A stretch of 64,000 nt of DNA from Diphasiastrum complanatum (taxonomy: Eukaryota > Streptophyta > Lycopodiopsida > Lycopodiales > Lycopodiaceae), in assembly GCA_029204225.1 (NCBI GenBank), contig CM055096.1, forward strand, positions 6,126,316 to 6,190,315. Direction: 5' to 3'. The translations under genes were made by a program, and so were the position numbers. The stretch's first letter is position 1, and the number at the start of each line of letters is the position of its first letter. Positions 33,271-43,484 of this stretch are shown here, in pieces. A model generated the notes under the pieces. It made no database searches. It worked only from the letters and a program-made list of their open reading frames with translations, and had not been told where the DNA came from.

Positions 33271-34689
33271 TCATCAGGGTTTTCGATGTGATTACTCTTT
33301 TTTTAATGAAAATAACTATAATGTTGACATGATTACATGAAAATTCATAATAACGTTATCAAAAAATGACCTGTTGGTGGGATGTGAACCGGGTGGTTCG
33401 GTGGAACAGCCCGCTGGGCTTACCAAAGAAGCCCGCCGGGTCCCACCGGACCCCTATAAACTGCCCACTGGGTGCCCTCTAACAGAGCCCAATGGGCATT
33501 TTCATTATAAATGAAGGGCATAACCTGCTCTGACACACGACGACGACGACAACGATATGCGACAGTTGAAGGCTAAAATGAAAACATCACGTTGTCGGTT
33601 TGATAATTTTGAAGGGCCAGGTGGTGGCAGGTGGTGGCAGGCATATATCTTGCAGGATGGTCCACCCTAATGTTCCAGAGCGTACTATAGACGACCCACT
33701 CCAAGATTGTTGTCCACTTTGCCACCACAATGGATTGGGCATTACCAATTACCATGCACGCTTTTTTATCACATTGCTTATCTCGTCCAACATATGATGT
33801 TGGATGATAAGTGCAAGTTATGTGATTATAAACTTGTAGAAAATCTATATATCACACATGCATGGTGGTTATCTTAGAATCCAAGAGATGCATGCCTTCA
33901 GAACTCTGTAGCTTGTGATAGAGCGTCGGCCACTTCAATGTTCACTTTTTGTACTAAATATATTTATTTCACGAATCACAAATCAAGTATTGTAGAAATT
34001 TATTGTCCTTATTTGGATCCTTGGATTGACTTTTGTATGTGACAAAAGTTACACTCCCAATCCATATATTTGCCAAGAGTTTTGGCAATTTCCACTCGGG
34101 ACCAGGTGACTTCCCAGGAGGTTTCTTCTTGGGTAGCACTGATTGGTTGGAACAAAAAATTGAGACTCTATTGATGTGAAATTGAGAGCCAATTTATCCC
34201 AAACATAGAGATAATGACCCAACAATGCACACCGTTTCTAAATATCATTAGGAAAAGCAACTACCCAAGTCATGAAAGTGACAAGAATAGACTTTCCGAA
34301 ATAATATTTTCTAAACGCTAAACACTTTCTGAATATGGCCAAACAAGATTGACTTTAGTTTTAAGCAGTCTTTCAATATCTCTAAGATTGCTTATCTTTA
34401 TAATAAACAACAAAACAAGGTATTTATAGTGTTTTAGGGAGAGAGAAACAGCCCGACAGGCTCCAGAAGCAAGCCCGATGCGGGCCTCTGAATGGAGATT
34501 GTTGGGCCCTGCCGAGCTCCTTAAGGAAGCCCGCCAGACAACCTCTTTGGCTGGTTTTCCCCGGTGGAGCGTTAACATAAACATTATTAACGTTCTAGGG
34601 GACCGGAAATAACTCTCTAATTTTTCAATTTTCACTTTACGTAATTACGTTTTTGAAAACCCTGCTTATCATAAACAAACTTCTTCTGT
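33271..34689. other. Non-coding region with two GC-rich GCCCGCCGGGC-type blocks
   Basis: No gene is supported. Words such as GCCCGCTGGGC, GCCCGCCGGGT and GCCCAATGGGC cluster at 33385-33500, and related AGCCCGACAGGC/AGCCCGCCAGAC words at 34450-34550. ACGTAATTACGT is a perfect 12-bp palindrome at 34639-34650. The right-hand block follows the minus-strand gypsy integrase and could be its 3' untranslated region or LTR. Confidence 0.5.
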
Positions 34690-35300
34690 CATATGCATTT
34701 CTAGGGTTGTCCTATGATCTGCCACACTATATTAATGGTTTTGTGATCATGCCATGCCTTGTGACGGGCTTTCTCTGTTGCTAATGCATGATCTATCATC
34801 AATCTGATTTCACAAAGTTTTTGTAGAGCCTCATGATGCATCTGTAAGGATTTCGCTTCATCCAACCGTTCCGTTGCTGCTATGCATAGGGATCGTACGA
34901 AGAATTCAATTGACATAACTACATTTCGACCATATACAAGCTAGAATGGTGTTTGATTCGTACTACATTTATAAGCTGTTCTGAATGCCCATAATGCTAC
35001 ATGCAATTTATGTTCCCAATCAGAATGACTTTCTTTGGATGTTTTGTCATAATGTTGCAAAGAATCTTGTTGGAAGATTCAGCTTGACCATTACCCCTTG
35101 GATAATACGGAGGAGTACTAAACCCATGAATAATGAAAAGACTTCCAACAGACACTTTATCATTTTATTCACAAAATGTGTTCCGCAATCACTTACAATA
35201 TCGATACAACATCCAAACCTAATAATAATATGTTCATAAAGGAATTTAGCCATTGATTTTGCATCTGCAACTCGAACTGCTTTTGCTTCAACCCACTTGG
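34690..35300 (-). pseudogene. Gypsy integrase fragment, minus strand
   Basis: The frame 35253-35047 encodes AKFLYEHIIIRFG, then IVSDCGTHFVNKMI (SDRGTHF expected), the integrase core around the second catalytic Asp. A frameshift hides the following block. The frame 34916-34701 gives EALQKLCEIRLMIDHALATE and KARHKAWHDHK, typical of the region after the core. The rest of pol is missing. It abuts a copia LTR start at 35301. Confidence 0.82.
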
Positions 35301-35652
35301 TGTGAGAGATTTCAACTAGTTTAGTCTAGTTTAGTCATATTTTTTTGTAAATTGTCAATTGAGGCCAAAACTCATTTTAGACTTAGGGATAAACTTTTTG
35401 AAGTTATATTAGTTTAAAATACATTCAATAAACACTTTTTGAAAGTGTGGGAAAGTTGGTAGTCGAGTTTGAGAGAGATTCAAATTTGAGCTTTGGGTAC
35501 ATTGAATCTAGACCCAAAAATAGTAGGTTCTACATTTTGGAGGGAAAGCCAAGTGGCCAAATAGGGTTTGGACACTCTATAAAAGGATGTAACTCATGGA
35601 GAGACAATTCTTCTCTCTTCTCTCTCTCATTTCATCATTATACATGGTTCGT
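35301..35652 (+). repeat. Copia LTR 5' part (G family), plus orientation
   Basis: It starts TGTGAGAGATTTCAACTAG and aligns with the first ~350 bp of the G LTR (17585-17935), including the ACACTTTTTGAAAGTGTGG block and the CTATAAAAGGATGTAACTC promoter-like segment at about 35578. It stops after ATACATGGTTC, where an oppositely oriented LTR begins. Confidence 0.83.
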
Positions 35653-35808
35653 CTAACTCCAACATTATTTACAAATATAAATGCCAGAAATAATATAAAC
35701 ACTATTTAGGCCTTTATTGGCAAAAATAAATCTATCTCTAAGTTGAAATTTCATGTTGGCCTCAAAATTGCCAAAATAAATCAACTAAACTAGTTGACAG
35801 TTTTCACA
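35653..35808 (-). repeat. Start of copia F 3' LTR
   Basis: On the minus strand it begins TGTGAAAACTGTCAACTAG right after TTGAAGAGGGAG. The block with 'aggcctaaatagtgtttata' is shared with 7860-8000 and 40602-40876. It ends at the fusion with the plus-oriented LTR. Confidence 0.78.
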
Positions 35809-35820
35809 CTCCCTCTTCAA

Positions 35821-36721
35821 CTAGTTTTAGCATAGTTTTAACAACACAACTTTGATCCAACTTTAGAATGATCTCCATCCTAAGTATAGACCTCCTTTCT
35901 ATGGTTTTAAAATAGCTTTCATAACTGATATAGATAATCGTGTCCATATTGGATGCTTCACTATTTCTTACATCAATTTTATATATCAAAATGTAACTAG
36001 AACATGTAGAACCGAATAAAATGTAAATGCAATGATTCCTCCATGCTTCCACCTTTGATATCTCTGGAAAATAATAGCAACAAAGCAATAAATGTGAGTA
36101 ATAACCATTTGCTTGCATATATCTTCCATCTTTGTCCTTTTTTATATGTCTCCAACATGAAAATCCATGAATGAGCCCCCATTTCCATCTTGCCATGAGA
36201 TATCATCATCACTTGTTGACCATGAATGAGTGATATAATGATCCTCCTTTAGCTTCATTTCCATCAACAAAGCCAGCAAAGAAAGTTAATACAACTCCAA
36301 CATCAAATTGATACAAAACAATGTGACTACTTTCACCATATCCTGAAAATTTGGACACATTCACTTGAAAATGCTCAAAGATGTGATAGTACAAGTAAAA
36401 TAAACTTGAACAACACTTCTTTTCTACTCCTTTGACCTTTAAGTTACTTGAGTTTTCAATAACTTGCAAAAACATATCCAAAATATCTTTGCCCCTTGAC
36501 TTCCCTTTGATGCTCTTGACTAGCTCCAAATTGCCACTTTCTCTTTTGTGTCGTTGAAGCCCTTTGAGATCAACCCTCTTGATCTTCCACTTGACCCTCA
36601 AAGTCATTGAATAAGACCTATTTTCTAGATTCGTTAGTTGCTTCCATTCTATGAAAACAACTATCCACTTGCATAGCATCATATACACAAGAAGATTCAC
36701 CAAAATATGTGAGAAATGCAA
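35821..36721 (-). pseudogene. Decayed homologue of the element C extra domain (domain X)
   Basis: The minus frame 36721-36209 contains SGNLELVKSIKG and DILDMFLQVIENSSN, matching SGNSKLVKSIKE and GILDLFLQVLEGSSK in element C. The frame 36196-35804 contains KIDVRNSEASNMDTIIYI, matching KIDVRNSEASYMDTIIYI in C, and ends in MLKLVEEGV beside the polypurine tract. Several frameshifts separate the blocks. This shows the extra domain is a recurring component and not a one-off readthrough. I recognise no known family. Confidence 0.72.
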
Positions 36722-36753
36722 AATAAGTAGCTTTTACTTGCTTACTATTCTCA

Positions 36754-37305
36754 TCATAAGTGAGCCTCAAAGGCTATTGTATTTGCCTTGATGTCCTCCT
36801 TGTATTTTTCACTTGAAGAAGGATCTTCACCATCAACATCCATATCATTTTCAACAATGTCATCCACATCAAGAATGTTAGATCCAATAACGACATCACT
36901 ACTTGAAGAAACCTTTGGAACATTTCCTTCATAAAAAATGACATCTCTTCCTATGACCACTTTCTTAGTTGAAGGAATATAAACTTTGTAAGCCTTGCTC
37001 ACCTCACTATAACTATACCTTTCCTTGAAGATGAATCCTCCTTTGTCCTATTATCAAGAGTAATGTTGATATAGCAAATGCATCCAAAAGTTTTAAAAAA
37101 CTTGACACTCGGCCTCCTACTTAATAACATGGTGTTTTTCCATCCGATGCCACACCTGGCCACCTATTGCATAGAAACATCACCCCAAAAGGATTTAGGA
37201 AGATTTGCAACTAGCCTCATTGCTTTGGATCCTTCACATAAGGATCTCTTCTGTGAAAAATTGCCTACATTGGCCAATCTCGCCATGTAGAATTTTGTAC
37301 ATTTT
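36754..37305 (-). pseudogene. Copia F integrase C-terminal region and linker
   Basis: The minus frame 37002-36754 reads SKAYKVYIPSTKKVVIGRDVIF followed by an acidic linker, the usual end of a copia integrase. To its right another frame holds RSLCEGSKAMRLVANLPKSF, from the region after the catalytic Glu. Stops and frameshifts separate them. Confidence 0.75.
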
Positions 37306-37942
37306 GTCAATATTTTTTGTTAGTCACTTGAATGGCCAAAGTACCACTTGTAAATCCACACCTAAGGTAGGTTATCACGAGTCAAGAGGAGTGATTGTGT
37401 CCATTTGATAGTGATTCCTACTTTGTAGGATCTAGACCATAATTTATGATGAGATTTCTACCTACCATGCACCTACCAAGTATGACTCTTGGATCTAGGC
37501 TAGAATTTTTACATTAGGGCAAGAAAGTTGAGCCTACTTCCTTATTACATGCCGGATTTTTACCTAACTTGGCAAAGGAAGTGTATTTTACTATGTATTC
37601 CCATTCTCCATCGTGAGAAGATAGAAACTTTTTGGAGCCTCAAGGAGAAACTCGAATTTTCTCTCTATGTACAGTGATTGTGATTGATTCCAATGAAACC
37701 CAGCTTTGGCACACTTCAAACTCTATCTACAGGCCGTACTACAGCCTGATTTTCACACGTGGGAGCTTGGATTATAGTTTTTGATGAATGCTCTGATTGT
37801 CTCTACTTGTTTTCTATCAAGCTGCTACACTAGATCTTGTTTTCTGATGACTAGTATCTGATAGATTGTTGACCAAGCACACAATCAACCTTGTGGGTCA
37901 TTCAAAGATCCATGTATGGTCCTTAGTACTATACTTTCCACA
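37306..37942 (+). repeat. 5' LTR of copia J (left end uncertain)
   Basis: The LTR ends TTCCACA directly before a PBS at 37943. The interior has a GGCCGTAC word and TTCACACGTGGGA near 37750, like the other LTRs here. The left end lies near 37306-37320, where copia F integrase stops; I could not fix it to the base. Confidence 0.65.
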
Positions 37943-37954
37943 TGGTATCAAAGC
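37943..37954 (+). other. Primer binding site of copia J
   Basis: TGGTATCAAAGC has one mismatch to the standard copia PBS and sits right after the LTR end. Confidence 0.8.
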
Positions 37955-38562
37955 CAAGTACAAGAGCTTTGATCATAGATCCATTCAAATCCATTTTTAG
38001 TAGTTTTTGGTGCTAAAAACTAGTCTTGTGAAGGCAAGCTTGGGGCTAAGTTTTGGTGGTAGGAATTGATCTAAAACTTTGTAGGGATCAAATTCCATAC
38101 TGTTACCATGTGTGGGAACTTCTGAACCTGTATTTCTTGCACCATTTTCATTTGGTTACTAAAAATTCAATTTGAGAGGTTTTGGTGTAATTTTTGGTGG
38201 AGATTCTAGGATTATCTACCAAGATCATTTACTATTGATTAGATTTGAATTTGTTTCATGAAATCTAATTAATCTAGGCTGAGTTCAAGTCCTATTAAGG
38301 TTAAAAACAGGTCTTGAAAGTACACCAAGAAGGAAGAAAGAGTTTAAGTCATTCTATTGTCCATAAATAGCCAAGATTGGCAAGATTTGCTTGAGTCAGA
38401 GTAGTTTTCACTTCATCTTATCTTCATTACAACTTTGTGAGGGAGTGATAGAACTATGATTACAAGTCCATTTGTCGGAATAGAAGCCAACATTTGAGTG
38501 AAACACTGCGAGTTTCAAGTTCAAACAAATCTATATCTTGTGTGTAGAATCTCACTAGTAAG

Positions 38563-39704
38563 ATGGGATCTACTAGAGCATACCTTCTAGAAGCTAGTGA
38601 AAGGTTAAATTCTACCAATTATGCTATTTGGAAAGTGAGGATGGAGTTACTCATGGTGCTCCAGGATCTTTATGAGTTTTTGATTGATGATGAAGATGAA
38701 CTTCTAGGTGCACAGGAGTTAGCTAAATACAAGAGAAGATCTAGGTTTGCACTTCATTGTGTGAAGATGAATGTAGGCAATGATTTGTTGAGAGAAGTAT
38801 CAGCTTGTACTAGTGCTAAAGAGGCTTTGGAATCTTTAAGATCAATCTATGAGTCTAGTAACACTTCAAGGGTACTCATGCTTAGGAATTGGATTCTGCA
38901 AAGCATGAAGAGGACTGATGAGAGTGCACAAGTTTATGTGCTCAGAATCAAGTCTCTTAGTAGGGAGTTAGCTTCCATTGGAGAGAAGATTCAAGATAGT
39001 GAGCTTGTTCAGATTGTCCTTAATGGTCTAGGGAGTGACTTTTCAAATTTGGTCCAAAGCTTTGCAATCCAAGACACTTTGCCCACTATAGAAAAGCTTC
39101 ACAGTGTATTAGTGGCTGAAGAGTGTAGGATGATGCATACCAATGCAAGAATGAATGCCATTTCTCTGTAGGATGGTGATGAGAAAGCTAATTTCTCATT
39201 CAAAGGCAAGAAGAAGGCCAATGGCAAGAAGAAGCACTTCAAGGAGACCAAGGAGGAGGATGAGGCTTCAAGCTCAAAGGGCAAGATCGAAGACAAGTCC
39301 AAGTAAAATGTTATTTCTATGGAAAAAAAGGACATTTTGCATCAGAATATCTCAAGAAGAAGAAGGCCCAAGAGAGCAAACAAAGTAACATTGCACATCA
39401 GGAGGAGGAGGATGGAGAAGAGTCGTCTTTGATGGTTTCCAACAAACCACCACCATCCAAGAGCAATACCAATGATTCTTGTGGATTGATAGTGGGGTTA
39501 GTTCCCACATGACATATCAAAAGGACATTTTCTTCACTTTACTTTCTTACAATGATTTACATAGATCAATCTATACTGCAAGTAGTCAAGAATGTAAGAT
39601 AAGTGGAATAGGAACCATTCCATTGTATGTTGGATCATCCAAAAGGATGAATCTTGAGAATGTTCTTTATGTTCCTAAGTTAACCAAGAATTTGCTTAGT
39701 AAAA
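38563..39704 (+). pseudogene. Copia J gag-protease, truncated
   Basis: Gag runs from the ATG at 38563 to a TAG at 39169, where CAG (Gln) is expected. In later frames the knuckle reads CYFYGKKGHFASEY, so two of the three Cys ligands of the CCHC box are Tyr. Protease WIDSGVSSHMTY starts near 39479. The sequence ends abruptly at KNLLS (about 39702), where minus-strand element I begins. Integrase, RT and RNase H are absent. Confidence 0.87.
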
Positions 39705-40601
39705 ACACTTTATCCTTGCTCTTTAGTAGATACACCCAACCAAATCTACTAAAATCATCAATAAATGTCACATACATCTTCGCACCTCCATTGCTAATTA
39801 TAGTAACACTATGAATATCTGAATGCACAAGTTGAAAATGCTTACTTATCTTGATGTAGATATCTTGTAAGGTAACTGATTTGACTTTGATAAATCACAT
39901 TGCTCACAAACATGATTCATGCTAGTTAGAGATTTTGGGAAGACCAAAAACAACTTGCCTCTTTGCCATCACCTCCAATGACTTGTAGTTGAAATGCCCC
40001 AATCTCTTCAGCCATACCTCTTGCATTGAAAATTTCTCATTTTCCATACATCCAACTTGGTTAGAACAACACAAGCATCAAGTTTGAACAACTTATCTTG
40101 CCTCTTCCCTTTTGCAATTAATTCATCCTCCTTGATCAAACAAGCATCACCATCAAAACCCTCCTTGTCAGGCATTTGACTTACACTAAGAAGATTCATA
40201 GTGATAGATGGAATGAACAAAACATCCTTCAAATTCACATTCCTATTGGTAGAGAGAGAAATAGGAAATTTTGTGCCAATCCCTTTGATTGCGCACTCCC
40301 CATCATTGGCCATGTAGATCAATTTCTTGTCACCTACAAATGCCATCAATGATGAATAATAATCCTTATGAAATGTCATATGTGATGTAGCTCCACTATC
40401 AATCCACCAAGGATAAATATCTCCATGATTAGCCAACAAGCAAAATGACATAATAAAAGCATCATTTGAAAATTGTTCATCAACACCATTTTCACCAAGA
40501 GTTAGATTGGTTTGCTTCTCAACTTGATCTTTCTTAGAATCAAAGGAAGTCAGTTCTCCATATAAAATGAGAAAAACAAGATGTGTTCCATGCATATACA
40601 T
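39705..40601 (-). pseudogene. Copia I protease to integrase start, minus strand
   Basis: The minus ORF 40601-40008 encodes protease WWIDSGATSHMTFHKDYYSS and NLLSVSQMPD, leading to the GAG-pre-integrase region (LGHFNYKSLEVMAK in another frame). Further left comes MYVTFIDDFSRFGWVYLL at the integrase start. It is cut at 39705 by element J and broken by frameshifts. Confidence 0.82.
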
Positions 40602-40876
40602 CTACTTATGATAGCCATAACGTCACTTGGCCACTTGCCGTAAGAAAGCCCTAAAATAGCAATTTTTAGGTACTTCACTAAAAACCTAGATTTTAGTGAC
40701 TAAATGCAATGTATCAACATTAGCCAATTAGAATGGGTCTAAATCCAACCTCATCCACAAATATAATTGCCAAAAATAGTACAAACACTATTTAGGCCTT
40801 TATTGACAAACACAAATCTATCTCTACTTTGAAATTTCATGTTAAAATAAATCAACTAAGCTTGACATTTTTCACA
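40602..40876 (-). repeat. Partial 5' LTR of copia I, fused directly to protease
   Basis: On the minus strand it starts TGTGAAAAATGTCAAG at 40876 and shares the 'aaaggcctaaatagtg' block with the F LTR and 7860-8000. The rest of the LTR, the leader and gag are deleted, so LTR sequence runs almost directly into the protease frame. Confidence 0.6.
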
Positions 40877-41249
40877 ACTTGCACATCTTCAAATTATGCA
40901 AGCAAGAACAAACAGAACACAAAACTTCAAATGACTAAAATAGCTTCACATGTGTGAAGTATAGGCTGTTATACAAACATAGAGCCGAGAGAAACGTACA
41001 AGTGATTATTCAAGCATCGAATCCAAAAAAATACAAGCAAATGATCTACTTCAATCTAGTAAGCGAATTTTTTAAAAATTTCAACTTCCCAGTTTGTCCC
41101 AATGTGTAGAATATTGAGCTTCAAAAAGAGCATATACAAAATACGATAGAGCTCATGCTGGTCTAACCCGATTTCACATTTGTGAGGGTGGCATGTGATC
41201 AATACTTAACCTACTATTAAAGTCTACCCCTAATTTAGAGACATCAAAT
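40877..41249. repeat. LTR-like non-coding sequence, end segment also present inverted at 51827-51890
   Basis: No gene is present. A TTCACATGTGTGAA palindrome variant lies near 40950. The segment about 41188-41245 (GGCATGTGATCAATACTTAA and following) recurs as its reverse complement at 51827-51885, ending at TAGAGACA in both places. Confidence 0.6.
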
Positions 41250-41666
41250 CAAATTGCACTTCCCCTTTGCTTAGGATCTTCCAAAAAGATCAACATAGAA
41301 GGTGTTTTGTACATTCCTACAATAACAAAGAATCTACTAAGTGTTGGCCAAATGGTAGACAATGGTTTCAATGTTGACTTTGCTTCAAATGAATGTTTCA
41401 TCAAGAAGAAGGGTAAGATAGTGGCTAAGGGCACTAGACTTGGCAAACTTTATAAGTTGGATGCATTTGTGGATACTAATGTTGTCATGTTGGCCGAGAA
41501 GAGCAAGATATCTACCTTTACTTTATGGCACAAAAGACTTGGACATGTCAACTCGGGTTCCATGGAGGCTATGATCAAGGAGGAGTATGAATTAGGCTTA
41601 CCAAGGTCTATTGGGAAGGAAGAAAAGGTTTGTGAAGCTTGTGCCTTATCTAAGGCACATAAGAAG
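41250..41666 (+). pseudogene. Copia D protease end and GAG-pre-integrase (5' truncated)
   Basis: The frame encodes VLYIPTITKNLLSVGQMVDN, then LWHKRLGHVNSGSMEAMIKE and CEACALSKAHKK. That is the protease tail and GAG-pre-integrase domain. It is interrupted by element C at 41667 and resumes at 47239. The D LTR, leader, gag and most of the protease are missing to the left. Confidence 0.9.
41662..41666 (+). other. Target-site duplication of element C (left copy)
   Basis: AGAAG immediately precedes the 5' LTR of element C and is repeated at 47234-47238 immediately after the 3' LTR. Confidence 0.95.
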
Positions 41667-42313
41667 TGTGAAAATTGTCAACATTTCCTTGTCTAGTTTT
41701 AGGCCAAAATTGCTAAAAATGGCACATAGTTTAGGATCTGACTTTTCACACGTGTGAAACAGGTCTAGATATTTTTAGTAAGTGTATTTTTTCAGTATGA
41801 AGAAGTGTCAAACTTCAAGACCTTCGAAATGAGTCCATTTTCATGTATTTTGGACATATATGCCAATTTTACCTATATAGGGCATATTTTAGGTAAGGAG
41901 GGTCTAGAGAGAGGAGAGAGAGTCATCTCTCTCAGCTATATATAGCAGGTAGGCCGTGGAGAAACAGGTTGGAGCAGATCCATTGTATTCATTTGCTTAA
42001 TGAGAGATTTTTCTATTGGGTTCTCCTTCCATTGTTGGCATTGTGTAGTGATTGAGTTCAAGCTTTGTGTGTATGATCTTAGGTGCTTTCCAAAAGTGGT
42101 AGGCTGATGTATTATGGACTGTATAATGCTATTTTGGGCCACACTTGATGTTTATGGAAGTTTCCATTTGTGATAAATGCTTTTTGATCAAGTTCTTTGC
42201 ATTCTAGGTAGCATAGAATGTGTTGCCAATTCCTAGCTTATGTAGTTTGGAGTGCAAGCATTCAAGCCAATGATCTTGGAGTTTAGATCCACTTAGGATC
42301 TGTATTTTTCACA
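41667..42313 (+). repeat. 5' LTR of element C
   Basis: TGTGAAAATTG...TTTTTCACA ends are canonical TG...CA with a 6-bp inverted repeat. CACACGTGTG lies at 41747-41756. TATATATAG at about 41936 is a likely TATA box with transcription starting shortly after it. Confidence 0.95.
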
Positions 42314-42325
42314 TGGTATCAGAGC
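42314..42325 (+). other. Primer binding site of element C
   Basis: TGGTATCAGAGC directly abuts the LTR end TTCACA. Confidence 0.95.
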
Positions 42326-43484
42326 TGGTTGGCTTCTATTTACAGTAAGTATTCCATTTTTGGTGATATTTGGATGTTTGATCAAGTTCTAGCATGATTT
42401 TGCATTGCTTTGTTGATCAAATCTTACTAACCTTTGTTTTGTGAGTTGAACTTGTGGATCAAAAGCATATTTCAGGTCTATTGAAGATCAGAGGCTGAAA
42501 AGAAACTATTTTGGATCAGATCATAACACCTAATCATTTGTGATTGTGAGGCTTGTGCATATTCAATACTAACAATGTTCTTTTCAATCCTATTGTTGAC
42601 AATCTCCATTCTTGGATGAACACTCTCCTTAAGTGGATGAAACTTCTCCTTAAGTGGATGACAAATGCTCTTTTGAGTGAGTTGTAATTCTCCTAAAGGC
42701 TGAGCAAAGCTCCCATTTGGATGAAAGATCCCCTTTTTGGGTGAACATATTGCAAGCTCCATTGTGAAGAGCATATTGTAAAGATTGTCATCAATTTTGG
42801 CATAATTTTTGGTGTACTTTGTTGAGCATGTAAGTAACTCTCCTTATGTAATTTGATTGGAGCATTTGCTGGAAGGTGTTAACCATTATGCAAGTGTGTT
42901 TTCAGGTTCTTAACAGGTTGAGGAACATTCTCATGTGAAGTGATCTTAGATCTACATCTAAACACCAAGATTTGACAAGATAGTGAAGCTAGTCTTGTGA
43001 TTCACTAAGTGTGCTCATTCATTCACCTCTAAATCTTGTATTTATCACTTGCTGGAGTTTATAAACTTTTAGAAGTGTGGTTTACATGTGGTTTTACAGG
43101 TTGAATCAATATCTTAGTGTGTTGATCATATGTTGATCAAGTTTGTTCATTACTAGGTAATCTTGGCATCCTAGTTTTGGGTATTTTCTAAGAATGCAAG
43201 TAACTCTTCACACCATAACTTGATTTGGTCACTTGCTGGAAAGTTTGAGAGCTTAAGCAAGAGTGTGTTCAGGTTGGTTTGATTTTGTAATCCATTCTTA
43301 GTGTGTGCAAAGTGTTGCATGTGTTTCAATCTTCCTTTCTATGCTTGGAAACCATCTAGGTTCAAGATAGAAGTGTTTTAGGGTCCTAAATCTTCATAGA
43401 TCTCTTTATCTATCATTTGTTGAGAGAAAAGTGAGTGCTAAGTGCTTTAGGACAAAACCTAAAAGTTGAAGAAACATTAGAATC
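42326..43484 (+). other. Leader of element C with short internal repeats
   Basis: No ORF of note is present. TCTCCTTAAGTGGATGA occurs at 42624 and 42645 (21-bp period). A longer degenerate pair around GCAAGTAACTCT...CTTGCTGGAA lies near 42829-42907 and 43193-43273. Packaging or dimerisation signals would be expected in this part of the RNA. Confidence 0.65.

Larger units (their letters stand above)
35653..37305 (-). mobile_element. Copia F: truncated minus-strand element with integrase, extra domain X and 3' LTR start
   Basis: From right to left: integrase C-terminal region (37305-37080), integrase-RT linker (37002-36754), sequence homologous to the extra domain of element C (36721-35821), polypurine tract (35809-35820) and the first 156 bp of a 3' LTR (35808-35653). 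RT and RNase H are absent. The arrangement places domain X where an env-like ORF would sit, or reflects replacement of RT. All frames are decayed. Confidence 0.68.

Noticed and set aside
33573-33797. Overlapping small ORFs on both strands with a CPLCHH motif
   Set aside because: A single Cys-X2-Cys pair with no second ligand pair is not enough to call a zinc finger, and no other support exists.
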